Shown here: positions 16,508-24,418 of the stretch, piece by piece
Numbering within the stretch: position 1 is the stretch's first letter
Layout of the letters: every line of letters begins with the position of its first letter
Assembly (NCBI GenBank): GCA_963702705.1
Contig: CAVPDR010000002.1
Location: 186,001-250,000, forward strand
Reading direction: 5' to 3'
DNA from: VRUE01 sp963702705
GTDB taxonomy: Bacteria > Actinomycetota > Thermoleophilia > Solirubrobacterales > 70-9
DNA: 64,000 bases
Notes under the pieces: generated by a model
Told to the model about the DNA's origin: nothing
Databases searched by the model: none
Seen by the model: only the letters and a program-made list of their open reading frames with translations
Position numbers and translations under genes: made by a program

Positions 16508-17755
16508 TTAGAAGAGGCTTCTTGCGGCATCGGGCGTGGGCAACCCCAGATGCTCGTAGGCCCTGGGCGTGATCACGCGGCCGCGCGGGGTGCGCTTGAG
16601 CAGGCCCTGCTGCAGGAGATAGGGCTCGAGCACGTCCTCGATCGTGTCGGCCTCCTCGCCGATCGCCACGGCCAGGGTCGAGAGCCCCACCGGGCCGCCA
16701 CCGAACTTGGTCGCGACCGTATCGAGCAGGGCACGATCGCTGCGGTCGAGTCCACCGGCATCGACCTCGAGCATCTCGAGTGCCGCCGCCGCCACCTCGG
16801 CATCGATGGCGCCGCGTTCCTTGACCTGAGCGAAGTCGCGTACGCGCTTGAGCAAGCGGTTGGCGACGCGCGGGGTGCCGCGCGAGCGTTCGGCGATCGT
16901 CGCGGCGCCCTCGGCATCGATCTCCACCCCGAGGATGCCGGCCGAGCGGCTGATGATCTCGGCCAGGTGCTCCGGCACGTAGTGCTCGAGCCTGTGCGAG
17001 AGGCCGAAGCGATCGCGCAGCGGGGTCGTCAAGAGACCGGCCCGGGTGGTGGCGCCGATCAGGGTGAATGGCGGCAGCGGCAGGGTGACCGTGCGTGCGC
17101 CCGCCCCTTGGCCGAGCACGACCGGCAGCTCACCGTCCTCCATCGCCGGATAGAGCGTCTCCTCGACCGCCCGGCCGAGGCGGTGGATCTCGTCGACGAA
17201 GAAGACGCTGCCCGGCTCCAGCGCGGTGAGGAAGGAGGCGACGTCGGCCTTGCGCTCAAGCGCGGGCCCCGCGGTCTGCACCAGGGGAACGCCCATCTCC
17301 TCGGCGACGATGTGGGCCAACGACGTCTTGCCGAGGCCCGGTGGGCCCGCGAGCAGGACGTGATCGAGCGCCTCGTCGCGGCCGCGGGCGGCCTCGATGA
17401 AGATCGCCAGCTGTCCTGTCACCTGCTCCTGGTTGACGAAGTCGGCCAGCGTCCGCGGCCGCAGTGAGCGGTCGAGGTCCTCGTCGGGGGCATCGGCGCG
17501 GGCGTCGTGGACGCGTACGTCATCGGGCGGCGTATCGTCGCCGGGGGAAACGGTCCGTCGATCCCCGGGGTTCGGATCCGGTCGCTCACGCCTTGCTCCG
17601 CGAGGTTCCGGCCTTGCGCAGCGCGGCGCCCAGCATCTGCTCGGGATCGTCGCCCTCGATCCCGTCGAGCAGCTGCTCGGCTTCCAGCGGCGCGTAGCCG
17701 AGGTTGACCAGACCGTCGCGGGCAAGGCCGCGCGGGTCCTCGGCACTGCCGCCAC
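16508..17755 (-). CDS. ruvB: Holliday junction branch-migration helicase RuvB (start uncertain)
   Basis: The AAA+ motor of the RuvABC complex that moves Holliday junctions. The recognisable protein begins at about 17480 with EDLDRSLRPRTLADFVNQEQ, followed by Walker A (LAGPPGLGKTSLAH), Walker B (VFFVDEIHRLGRAVEE), sensor 1 (LIGATTRAGLL), the arginine-finger region LRDRFG and the winged helix near PRGRVITPRAYEHLGL. The length of this part (about 325 aa) suits the family. The start is odd: between the ruvA stop (17586) and the conserved region there is no ATG, GTG or TTG in frame. The only candidates are GTGs at 17755 and 17746, deep inside ruvA. Coordinates given use the first. A base missing from the assembly or an unusual start codon are alternatives. 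Confidence 0.85.
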   Translation of the reverse strand: MAAVPRTRAALPATVWSTSATRRWKPSSCSTGSRATIPSRCWAPRCARPEPRGARRERPDPNPGDRRTVSPGDDTPPDDVRVHDARADAPDEDLDRSLRPRTLADFVNQEQVTGQLAIFIEAARGRDEALDHVLLAGPPGLGKTSLAHIVAEEMGVPLVQTAGPALERKADVASFLTALEPGSVFFVDEIHRLGRAVEETLYPAMEDGELPVVLGQGAGARTVTLPLPPFTLIGATTRAGLLTTPLRDRFGLSHRLEHYVPEHLAEIISRSAGILGVEIDAEGAATIAERSRGTPRVANRLLKRVRDFAQVKERGAIDAEVAAAALEMLEVDAGGLDRSDRALLDTVATKFGGGPVGLSTLAVAIGEEADTIEDVLEPYLLQQGLLKRTPRGRVITPRAYEHLGLPTPDAARSLF

Positions 17756-18182
17756 CCAGCATCACTTCCTCCTCCAGCGCCCCCGCGACCTTCTCGCGAA
17801 GCTCGACGATGATCCGCTCCGAGGTTCGTTTGCCGATCCCCGGCACGGCTTGGAAGCGTTTGGCGTCGCCGGCGGCGATCGCCCGCAGCAGTTCGCGCAC
17901 GGGACCACCGGAGAGCGCCGAGAGGGCGACCTTGGGCCCGATTCCGCTGACCGAGATCAACTCGCCGAAAAGGTCACGCTCCTCCTCGGAGGCAAAGCCG
18001 AAGAGGGCCAGCGAGTCGTCGCGGGAGATCAGCTCAGCGTGGAGGAAGACCTCGCGCCCGGTCGCCGGCACCGCTTTCAGCGTCTCGGCGGAAACCGCGA
18101 GCCGGTAGCCGACCCCACCCGCGTCGACGACGACGTGATCGGGGCGGCGCACCATCACCTCTCCGCGGACGGCGGCGATCAT
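17586..18182 (-). CDS. ruvA: Holliday junction DNA helicase subunit RuvA
   Basis: A 198-aa protein that binds the four-way junction and loads RuvB. It starts MIAAVRGEVMVRRPDHVVVD with the OB-fold domain I (about 1-65, including SRDDSLALFGFASEEERDLF). Domain II carries two helix-hairpin-helix motifs (SVSGIGPKVALSALS at about 78 and VPGIGKRTSERIIVELRE at about 113). Domain III (about 150-198) is the RuvB contact. It overlaps ruvC by ATGA (18179-18182). All motifs are intact. Confidence 0.95.
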   Translation of the reverse strand: MIAAVRGEVMVRRPDHVVVDAGGVGYRLAVSAETLKAVPATGREVFLHAELISRDDSLALFGFASEEERDLFGELISVSGIGPKVALSALSGGPVRELLRAIAAGDAKRFQAVPGIGKRTSERIIVELREKVAGALEEEVMLGGGSAEDPRGLARDGLVNLGYAPLEAEQLLDGIEGDDPEQMLGAALRKAGTSRSKA

Positions 18183-18706
18183 CCGGCCAGCCTCGCCGAG
18201 GCGGCTTCGTCGGCGGCCTGCGTCGCCGCTTCGCGCCCGGTCGCGCCGCCGTGACAGATCGCCACCGCGAGGGCGTCGGCGGCGTGGTCCGGAGTCGGCG
18301 GCTCGGGCAGGCCGAGCAGTGTTCCCACCATTCGCTGTACCTGGTCCTTCCCCGCGGCACCGGAGCCGCAGACCGCCTTCTTGATCGCCTGCGGGGTGTA
18401 GGTGAAACAGCGCACCTCACCCTGGGCGGCGGCCAGCATCGCGGCCCCGCTGGCACGGCCGACGGCCATCGCCGAGTGCACGTTCTTGCCGAAATAGAGG
18501 TCCTCGAGCGCCATCGCCGCCGGTTGGTGCCAGCCGATCAGCTCGGCGAGGGCACTGTGGATTCGCTCGAGGCGGCGCTCCATCGGCAACTCGGACGAGG
18601 TTTCGACCACGCCACCGTCGAGAGCGACCATGCGGCTGCCCTCGATCCTGACCACGCCGAAGCCGAGGTTGGCTGCGCCGGGGTCGATCCCCATCACGAC
18701 TTGCAT
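18179..18706 (-). CDS. ruvC: Crossover junction endodeoxyribonuclease RuvC
   Basis: A 175-aa nuclease that resolves Holliday junctions. Acidic residues of the RNase H-like active site are visible: GIDPGAANLGFGVV (D near 7), ALEDLYFGKNVHSAM (E near 67) and the C-terminal PDHAADALAVAICHG (DHAAD near 141-145). Other family motifs are PQAIKKAVCGSGAAGKDQVQ. It is the first of the ruvC-ruvA-ruvB set and follows yebC by 41 bp, the common bacterial arrangement. I see no clear LexA box upstream. Confidence 0.95.
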   Translation of the reverse strand: MQVVMGIDPGAANLGFGVVRIEGSRMVALDGGVVETSSELPMERRLERIHSALAELIGWHQPAAMALEDLYFGKNVHSAMAVGRASGAAMLAAAQGEVRCFTYTPQAIKKAVCGSGAAGKDQVQRMVGTLLGLPEPPTPDHAADALAVAICHGGATGREAATQAADEAASARLAG

Positions 18707-18747
18707 AGGGCTTGATTCTGGAGCGAGCCCCGGATGCCTCCAGGTCC

Positions 18748-19497
18748 TCAGGCCGCCAGCTTCTCGAGGATCTCCTGCGGCACGTCGAAGTTGCCATGAA
18801 CCTCGTTGACGTCGTCGTGCTCTTCGAGCGTGTCGAAAAGGCGCAGCAGATCTTCGGCCTCGGTTCCCTTGACGGTGACCGTGCTTTTCGGCTCCATCGT
18901 CACCTCGGAGGACTGGACCTCCACCCCGGCCCCCTCAAGCGCTTCGCGCACGGCCGCCAGGTCGGCCGGCTCGCAGACCACGCGCAGCAGCTCGCCGTCC
19001 TCGCGCACGTCCTCGGCACCGGCGTCGATCGCGACGATCAGGTCGTCCTCGCCGTAGCGCCCGCCGTCGACGACGACGACGCCGCGTTTCTCGAAGATCC
19101 AGGCGACGGAGCCAGGCTCGCCAAGGCTGCCGTGGTGCTTGCTGAAGGCGTGCCGGACGTCGGCGCTGGTGCGGTTGCGGTTGTCGCTCAGCGCCTCGAC
19201 CAGGATCGCGGCGCCGCCGGGGCCGTAGCCCTCGAAGAGGATCGATTCGATTGCATCGGCGTCGGTGCCGATGCCGCTGCCGCGGTCGACCGCGCGCTGG
19301 ATGTTTTCCTTCGGCATCGAGGCATCGCGCGCCTTTTGGATCGCCGTCGCCAGCGGCGCGTTGGCCTCTGGATTGGGCCCGCCGTCGCGGGCGGCAACGG
19401 TGATCGCGCGCGCCAGCTTGGTGAACTGCTTGCCCCGCTTGGCGTCGGCCGCACCCTTCTTGTGCTTAATCGAAGACCACTTCGAATGTCCGGACAT
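18748..19497 (-). CDS. yebC: YebC/PmpR family transcription/translation regulator
   Basis: A 249-aa cytoplasmic protein of the YebC (TACO1-like) family; members act as DNA-binding regulators and some have been shown to help ribosomes through proline-rich stretches. It starts MSGHSKWSSIKHKKGAADAK, the conserved family N-terminus, which sets the start at 19497 inside a longer open frame. Other motifs: GGPNPEANAPLATAIQKARD, MPKENIQRAVDRG and FEGYGPGGAAILVEALSDNRNRT. Position before ruvC is conserved in many bacteria. The start lies only 12 bp from a divergent gene's start, so the two share a very short promoter region. Confidence 0.93.
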   Translation of the reverse strand: MSGHSKWSSIKHKKGAADAKRGKQFTKLARAITVAARDGGPNPEANAPLATAIQKARDASMPKENIQRAVDRGSGIGTDADAIESILFEGYGPGGAAILVEALSDNRNRTSADVRHAFSKHHGSLGEPGSVAWIFEKRGVVVVDGGRYGEDDLIVAIDAGAEDVREDGELLRVVCEPADLAAVREALEGAGVEVQSSEVTMEPKSTVTVKGTEAEDLLRLFDTLEEHDDVNEVHGNFDVPQEILEKLAA

Positions 19498-19509
19498 ACC
19501 TGGCATTCT

Positions 19510-19956
19510 ATGAATGTGGAAATGGTCAGCGATTCGCACCGCGGCGGACCGGCCCGGGGATTGGCTGCCAGCCTCGTCTTCCTGCTCATGCTGCTCGCCG
19601 CACTCTCGCTCTGGACCGCGATCCCCCTGAGCTGGATCTACATCGCCTCGAAGCTCTCGCACACCCAGTTTCCGAGCGAGGGGCCCTACTTCGTGGTCGC
19701 CGCCGGCATCATCGTCTCGATCCTCCTCGTCTCCTGGCTGATCGGGCGGCTGAACCGCCTCTACATCCAGATCACCGGCACCAACCGGCTTGCCCCGATG
19801 CGCCCGGCCTGGCTCAAGAGCATGCGCGACGCCGCCCCCGTGCCGGGAACGACAACCGTGGTCGAGGCGGTGCTGATGGGCTCGGTGCTGCTGGCCCTGC
19901 TGGTGCTCACCCTCTGGTTCTTCCTGCTGGCGGGATCGCCGATCCCGAACCAGTAG
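19510..19956 (+). CDS. Small integral membrane protein of unknown function
   Basis: A 148-aa protein with three probable membrane segments: LAASLVFLLMLLAALSLW (about 18-36), YFVVAAGIIVSILLVSWLIG (about 60-80) and AVLMGSVLLALLVLTLWFFL (about 120-140). A basic cytoplasmic loop lies between the second and third (RLNRLYIQITGTNRLAPMRP). I do not recognise the family. The start is placed at ATG 19510; ATG 19522 in the same frame is possible. It is transcribed away from yebC, with only 12 bp between the two starts. Confidence 0.7.
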   Translation: MNVEMVSDSHRGGPARGLAASLVFLLMLLAALSLWTAIPLSWIYIASKLSHTQFPSEGPYFVVAAGIIVSILLVSWLIGRLNRLYIQITGTNRLAPMRPAWLKSMRDAAPVPGTTTVVEAVLMGSVLLALLVLTLWFFLLAGSPIPNQ

Positions 19957-19982
19957 TAACTCCGCCCATCTGCTCTGCTCCC

Positions 19983-20020
19983 ATGGGGCGCCAAGGAATC
20001 AGATATGGATGGCGCCCCAT
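19983..20020. terminator. 11-bp stem-loop between convergent genes
   Basis: ATGGGGCGCCA at 19983-19993 is the exact reverse complement of 20010-20020, with a 16-base loop. It lies between the ends of the membrane-protein gene (19956) and the aminopeptidase gene (20047). There is no strong T-run. It is suited to bidirectional termination. Confidence 0.45.
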
Positions 20021-20046
20021 TCCCGCGTCCGCGATGGGCGGGTGAT

Positions 20047-21150
20047 CTAGATCACGAAACGGCCGTCCACCTGGAAGTCGACTCCATCGACTTCGATCTT
20101 GCCTCCCTGGCGCAGATCGCAGACCAGGTCGGTGTGCACGGCGGAGTCGTTGAGGCCGCCGGACTCGGGGTAGGACTTGCCGACCGCCATGTGAACGGTG
20201 CCGCCGATCTTCTCGTCGAGCAGGACCTCGAGCGTGCCGCGGTCGATCGCGTAATTGGTGCCGATCCCGAGCTCGCCGAGACGACGGGCGCCCTCGTCGG
20301 TGTCGAGCAGTTGGATCAGGAACTCCTCGCCGCGCTCGGCGCTTGCGTCGACGACCTTGCCGGCCTCGAAGCGAAGGTGGACGCCGGAGACCTCGCGGCC
20401 AGCGATCACCGCCGGCAGGTGGAAGGTGACCTCGCCTTCGACCGAGTCCTCAACCGGGCCGGTGAAGAACTCGCCGTCGGGCATGTTGTGGTCGCCGACA
20501 CAGGGAATGAATTTACGGCCGGAGATGCCGAGCTTGATGTCGGTGCCGGGGGCGGTAACCCGCACCTCCTCGTGCCCCTCGATCCACTCGGCGAGGCGTT
20601 CGCAATCGCCGGAGGCCCGCTTCCAGGCGGTCAGTGGGTCCGCATCGTCGGCCAGGCAGGCGCCGAAATAGAAGTCCTCGTACGCGGCGAGGCTCATCTC
20701 CGCCTCGGAGGCGTAGGCATTGGTCGGAAACAGCGTGTAGCACCAGCGGAAGTCGCCGGCGGCGCTGCGCTCCATCATCCGGCTCAGCACCGGACCGGTC
20801 GCGGTCTGGCGGCGGGTCTGGCGCTCCGGGGGGACCTTGGAGAGTTCGCGCGTGTTGGCGCTGGCGCCGATGCCGATCCGCACGTCGGCGTTGTCGACGG
20901 TCCACTCCAGGTGGGGCGAGATCCACTCCAGCTGAGCGTCGCTCGCGTGCTCGTAGTAGATCGCCGCGAGCCCGTCGAGCCCGACGTTGAGGATCGGCTG
21001 CGCGCCGGCCTTCAGCACCTCCTCGTAGACGGCCCGAAGCAGCGGCTCCGCCCCGATCTCGCCGTCGATCGAGACCACCTCCCCCGCCTTGACCTCGGTC
21101 GAGTAGCCGACCAGGATCTTTGCCAGGTTCTCCACCCTGGGATCTCTCAC
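20047..21150 (-). CDS. Aminopeptidase, M29 family
   Basis: A 367-aa cobalt/zinc-type metallo-aminopeptidase of the thermophilic M29 family (AmpS/PepS-like), which removes N-terminal residues in the cytoplasm. Family motifs: the start RVENLAKILVGYSTEVKAGE, HNMPDGEFFTGPVEDSVEGE at about 236-256 (metal-ligand Glu and neighbours), and the C-terminal GIGTNYAIDRGTLEVLLDEK followed by GGTVHMAVGKSYPESGGLN and SAVHTDLVCDLR, which hold His, His and Asp ligands. All appear intact. It overlaps pdxT by ATGA at 21147-21150, so it may be co-expressed with PLP synthesis, a link without an obvious biochemical reason. Confidence 0.92.
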   Translation of the reverse strand: MRDPRVENLAKILVGYSTEVKAGEVVSIDGEIGAEPLLRAVYEEVLKAGAQPILNVGLDGLAAIYYEHASDAQLEWISPHLEWTVDNADVRIGIGASANTRELSKVPPERQTRRQTATGPVLSRMMERSAAGDFRWCYTLFPTNAYASEAEMSLAAYEDFYFGACLADDADPLTAWKRASGDCERLAEWIEGHEEVRVTAPGTDIKLGISGRKFIPCVGDHNMPDGEFFTGPVEDSVEGEVTFHLPAVIAGREVSGVHLRFEAGKVVDASAERGEEFLIQLLDTDEGARRLGELGIGTNYAIDRGTLEVLLDEKIGGTVHMAVGKSYPESGGLNDSAVHTDLVCDLRQGGKIEVDGVDFQVDGRFVI

Positions 21151-21728
21151 GCCTCAGCCTCCTCCCGCGCACGATTCCGCGCGCTCGTAGTCATCGCCAT
21201 AAAGAATGCGTGCAGCCGCGAATCGTCGGTCAGCTCCGGATGGAAGGCGCAGGCCAGCACACCGCCTTCGCGGATCGCCACCGGATGCGCCTCGTAGGAG
21301 GCGAGAACCTCCACCCCCGATCCGGCCCGCTCGACCCAGGGCGCCCGGATGAAGACGGCCCGCAGCGGCTCGTCGCCGATCCCCTCGACCGCGAGGTCCG
21401 CCTCGAAGCTCTGCAACTGCCGCCCGAACGCATTGCGCGCCGCGGTCGCATCGATCAAACCAAGGTGCGCGTCATCGCAAACGATCATCCCGGCACAGGT
21501 GCCAAACACGGTCCGACCGGCAGCGTGGTGCCGGCGGATGGCCGGCTCCAACCCCGCTGATTCGATTCCCATGGAGATGGTCGTGCTCTCCCCGCCCGGA
21601 ATCACCAAGCCATCCAGGCCCTCGAGATCCGCTGGAAGCTTGACCTCGCGTACATCGGCCCCGAGCCCTTTCAAGGCAATCTCGTGCGCTTCGAAGCCAC
21701 CCTGTATGGCCAGCACTCCAATCAACAT
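21147..21728 (-). CDS. pdxT: Pyridoxal 5'-phosphate synthase glutaminase subunit PdxT
   Basis: A 193-aa class-I glutamine amidotransferase that supplies ammonia to PdxS for PLP (vitamin B6) synthesis. It has GVLAIQGGFEAH at the start, LVIPGGESTTISMGIESAGL at about 42-61, the nucleophile-cysteine motif FGTCAGMIV near 75-84, and FHPELT near 165 with the catalytic His-x-Glu. Length and motifs are complete. It follows pdxS on the same strand, separated by 111 bp that are almost filled by the palindromic element at 21746-21829, so its expression may depend on read-through of that structure. Confidence 0.95.
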   Translation of the reverse strand: MLIGVLAIQGGFEAHEIALKGLGADVREVKLPADLEGLDGLVIPGGESTTISMGIESAGLEPAIRRHHAAGRTVFGTCAGMIVCDDAHLGLIDATAARNAFGRQLQSFEADLAVEGIGDEPLRAVFIRAPWVERAGSGVEVLASYEAHPVAIREGGVLACAFHPELTDDSRLHAFFMAMTTSARNRAREEAEA

Positions 21729-21745
21729 GCTCGATCTCCGCCTCT

Positions 21746-21829
21746 CCCGCGGGTGGCGCGGGGCAGGGGGGTCGAGGACGGACCGTGGCCCGCCCGCAGG
21801 CCCCCCTGCCCCGCGACAGGACCCGCGGG
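21746..21829. repeat. Palindromic element between pdxS and pdxT
   Basis: The outer stem CCCGCGGGT pairs with ACCCGCGGG at the far end. An asymmetric internal loop then has GG on one side and ACAGG on the other (CCTGT on the opposite strand). The inner stem is 15 bp, CGCGGGGCAGGGGGG. The outer end and the GG/CCTGT loop are the same as in the element at 58180-58270 and nearly the same at 49399-49485, while the inner stems are unrelated. Confidence 0.8.
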
Positions 21830-21839
21830 CCAGCGACCT

Positions 21840-22736
21840 TCAGGCACCGCGATCTTGCAAAAGTGCATCAGCGGCAGCCAGATCGGCGATCTCGAGCCCC
21901 GGCATCGCCTCTCCGAGGCCAATGGACGCCGCCGCGACCCGCTCGGGATCGTTGAAGTGCGTGGTCGCCTCGACGATCGCCCGCGCACGGCGCTCGGGAT
22001 CGGCGCTCTTGAAGATGCCCGAGCCGACGAAGTTCCCTTCGGCGCCGAGCTGCATCATCAGCGCCGCGTCGGCGGGGGTGGCGATACCACCGGCGCAGAA
22101 GAGAGGTACCGGCAAGTGGCCCTTTTCGGCCACCTCGTGCACGACTTCAAGCGGCGCCTGGTGCTCCTTGGCCGCGGCGGAGAGCTCCTCGGGTCCCATC
22201 TGCGCAAGCCGCTTGATCCCGGCGACGATCTCGCGCATGTGGCGGACCGCCTCGACCACGTTGCCCGTCCCGGCCTCGCCCTTGGAGCGGATCATCGCCG
22301 CCCCCTCGCCGATCCGCCGCAGCGCCTCGCCGAGGTTGGTGGCGCCACAGACGAACGGCACCTCGAAGGAAAGCTTGTCGATGTGGTGGCGCTCGTCGGC
22401 TGGGGTCAGGACCTCGGACTCGTCGATGTAATCGACCTCGAGCGCCTGCAGGACCTGGGCCTCGGCGAAGTGGCCGATCCTGGCCTTCGCCATCACCGGG
22501 ATGCTGACCGCATCCTGGATCCCCTTGATCATCGTCGGATCGGACATTCGCGCCACGCCGCCGTCACGGCGGATGTCAGAAGGAACGCGCTCGAGCGCCA
22601 TCACGGCACAGGCCCCGGCGTCCTCGGCAACCCGTGCCTGCTCAGGCGTGACCACGTCCATGATCACGCCGCCCTTCAGCATCTCCGCCAAGCCGGTCTT
22701 AACTCGAAAAGTCGCTCGCTCGCTCACGAGCGGCAT
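21840..22736 (-). CDS. pdxS: Pyridoxal 5'-phosphate synthase lyase subunit PdxS
   Basis: A 298-aa TIM-barrel enzyme that builds PLP from ribose 5-phosphate, glyceraldehyde 3-phosphate and ammonia. The N-terminus KTGLAEMLKGGVIMDVVTPE and the segments ALERVPSDIRRDGGVARMSD, PVMAKARIGHFAEAQVLQAL, VDYIDESEVLTPADE and FAGGIATPADAALMMQLGAE-like CAGGIATPADAALMMQLGAE are all characteristic, and the catalytic lysines are present. It is upstream of pdxT and 17 bp downstream of the RpiR-type regulator stop or coding end, so these genes probably form one operon. Among the most confident calls in the window. Confidence 0.97.
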   Translation of the reverse strand: MPLVSERATFRVKTGLAEMLKGGVIMDVVTPEQARVAEDAGACAVMALERVPSDIRRDGGVARMSDPTMIKGIQDAVSIPVMAKARIGHFAEAQVLQALEVDYIDESEVLTPADERHHIDKLSFEVPFVCGATNLGEALRRIGEGAAMIRSKGEAGTGNVVEAVRHMREIVAGIKRLAQMGPEELSAAAKEHQAPLEVVHEVAEKGHLPVPLFCAGGIATPADAALMMQLGAEGNFVGSGIFKSADPERRARAIVEATTHFNDPERVAAASIGLGEAMPGLEIADLAAADALLQDRGA

Positions 22737-22753
22737 ATTACGCGGGCAGGCCG

Positions 22754-23608
22754 CTACTTCAGCTTGTAGGCACGGATACGGTCCTTGTGCGTGTCTTCGT
22801 CACGCGCGTAGAGACCATGTGCCAATGCTTGCACCAGCGCCATCAAGGCGGTGTTTGAGCGGGCGAATGAGGGGCTGTTCGAGGAGTAGTAAAGGGTCAG
22901 CTCGGCGTGCTCTCCGACCTCGGACATCGAGGCGTCGGAGACCGCGAGGGTGCGGGCCCCGCGGTGCAGGGCGAGCTTCATCGCCCGCAGGAGCAGCGGA
23001 TGGGCCCGGCCCGAGGAGAGCACGATGACAAGCGTTTCGTCGTCGATCCGGCCGAGGCGCTGCAGGGACTCGCCGCCGGTGCTGGCGACGATCTCGGCGC
23101 GGATGTCGAGCAGGCTCAGCGTGTGGCGCAGGTAGCTGGCGAAGAAGGCCATCTGGTCGACCCCGACGATCACGACGCGCTGGGACTCGGCGAGCGCGGC
23201 GACGGCACCATCGACCTGCTCGCGGGTCAACTTCTTCGCCGTTTCCTCGAGGTTGGCGTAGTCGGCCCCGAGCGATCCCTCCAGCTCAGAGTGATCGAAG
23301 GAGAAGAGAGCGCCGGAGCTCGCGCCGGCGCCGGCGGCGGCACCAGCGCTGCGGTACTCCTCGATCGCCGCCTGCTGCAACTCGGGATAGCCCTCGAAGC
23401 CGAGGGCCTGGGAGAAGCGCACGACCGTCGATGACGACGTGCTCGCTCTCCGGGCCAGCTCCTCGGCGGTGAGAAACGCCGCCTCGTCGAGGTGGTCGAC
23501 GATGTAGCGAGCGACATCTTTCTGCGAGCGCGAGAACTCGTCGAAGCGCTCCTGGATGTACTCGGAAAGGCTCTTGAGCTGGGCTGGTTTGGTCGCGGTC
23601 TTGGTCAC
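22754..23608 (-). CDS. MurR/RpiR family transcriptional regulator
   Basis: A 284-aa protein. The N-terminal winged helix-turn-helix reads FSRSQKDVARYIVDHLDEAA, FLTAEELARRASTSSSTVVR and FSQALGFEGYPELQ (about 18-75), typical of RpiR. The C-terminal SIS domain (about 115-260: RVVIVGVDQMAFFASYLRHT, VIVLSSGRAHPLLLRAMKLA) would bind a phosphosugar. A linker rich in Ala and Gly joins them. The start is put at GTG 23608; a longer reading from GTG 23704 would overlap the divergent gene's start. It lies just ahead of pdxS on the same strand, which suggests control of B6 or sugar-phosphate metabolism, but the ligand is unknown. Confidence 0.88.
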   Translation of the reverse strand: MTKTATKPAQLKSLSEYIQERFDEFSRSQKDVARYIVDHLDEAAFLTAEELARRASTSSSTVVRFSQALGFEGYPELQQAAIEEYRSAGAAAGAGASSGALFSFDHSELEGSLGADYANLEETAKKLTREQVDGAVAALAESQRVVIVGVDQMAFFASYLRHTLSLLDIRAEIVASTGGESLQRLGRIDDETLVIVLSSGRAHPLLLRAMKLALHRGARTLAVSDASMSEVGEHAELTLYYSSNSPSFARSNTALMALVQALAHGLYARDEDTHKDRIRAYKLK

Positions 23609-23685
23609 GGGCCAGAGATTCGCCGGAGCAGGGCCTTTCCCTTCCGGGCGCTCGTCTTTCGCTCGCCGAGGCCCGATCTGGTTGG

Positions 23686-24081
23686 ATGAAGACTGCGATG
23701 ACACTCGAGCAGGCCCTGCGTCTCACCAACCGCAACATGATCGTCTTCGACCTCGTGCTCGGCAGCGCCGCGATAGCCGCCCCGGCCGCGACGCTGAAGG
23801 CGCTGGGACATGAGCACCCCTCGCCGGACGCCGAACACCTCTTCCGCCGCTGCGGGCCGATCTGGCTCACCTTCGCCGCTGCCCACCTGATCGCCGAGCG
23901 CCGAGGAGAGCAGCGCGACTGGTGGGCGCTCGCCTGGCTGCGGGGGACCGAGATCGCAACCGACGCGCTTTGGTCCGGGTCCCCCGCGGTGAGCCGCCCG
24001 GGCGCCAAGCTGGGCCTGCGCCTCGCGAGTGCCTCCAACCTGGCGATGGCCGCCGGCTTCGGCTGGCTGTCGCGCCGCTAG
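23686..24081 (+). CDS. Small hydrophobic protein of unknown function
   Basis: A 131-aa protein. Hydrophobic stretches include MIVFDLVLGSAAIAAPAATL (about 18-37), PIWLTFAAAHLIA and LASASNLAMAAGFGWLSRR near the end, so it is probably a membrane protein with about three to four segments. I do not recognise a family. It is divergent from the RpiR-type regulator and 3 bp ahead of the next plus-strand gene, with which it forms a probable operon. Confidence 0.65.
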   Translation: MKTAMTLEQALRLTNRNMIVFDLVLGSAAIAAPAATLKALGHEHPSPDAEHLFRRCGPIWLTFAAAHLIAERRGEQRDWWALAWLRGTEIATDALWSGSPAVSRPGAKLGLRLASASNLAMAAGFGWLSRR

Positions 24082-24084
24082 CCG

Positions 24085-24417
24085 ATGGCCGGCTTCGACG
24101 GCCTGCCCGACAAGCGCTGGAGCCTGCGTGGCGTCACCGAAGAGGGTGACGAGGCCTGGGTGATCCGCTCGATCTCGCGCAAGCTCTACCGCTGCCCCTC
24201 GTGTCATGGCGACATCGAGATCGGCAGCGAGCATGTCGTCGTCCAGTACGTCTTCCGCCTCGGTGGCACCGAACACCATCACTGGCACCGCCGCTGCGCG
24301 GAAGAGGGTTTGATCGGGGAGCTTGCGCAGGTCCAGCGCGTTCCCGCCTCGGAATCCTCGCCGTCGAGACTGCAAGACCGCGGCCGCTTCCCCTCGGGGC
24401 GACGGCGGCACCGCTGA
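24085..24417 (+). CDS. Small CxxC zinc-binding-like protein
   Basis: A 110-aa protein. It has a conserved core LYRCPSCHGDIEIGSEHVVV, then EHHHWHRRCAEEG, giving a C-x2-C and an H/C pair that could bind zinc. Actinobacteria have many small proteins with a YRCPGC start and a His-Trp-His near the end, often annotated as ATP/GTP-binding for no good reason. The C-terminal tail is Arg/Ser rich and weakly conserved-looking. It starts 3 bp after the previous gene and overlaps or abuts the next. Function unknown. Confidence 0.68.
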   Translation: MAGFDGLPDKRWSLRGVTEEGDEAWVIRSISRKLYRCPSCHGDIEIGSEHVVVQYVFRLGGTEHHHWHRRCAEEGLIGELAQVQRVPASESSPSRLQDRGRFPSGRRRHR

Positions 24418-24418
24418 A

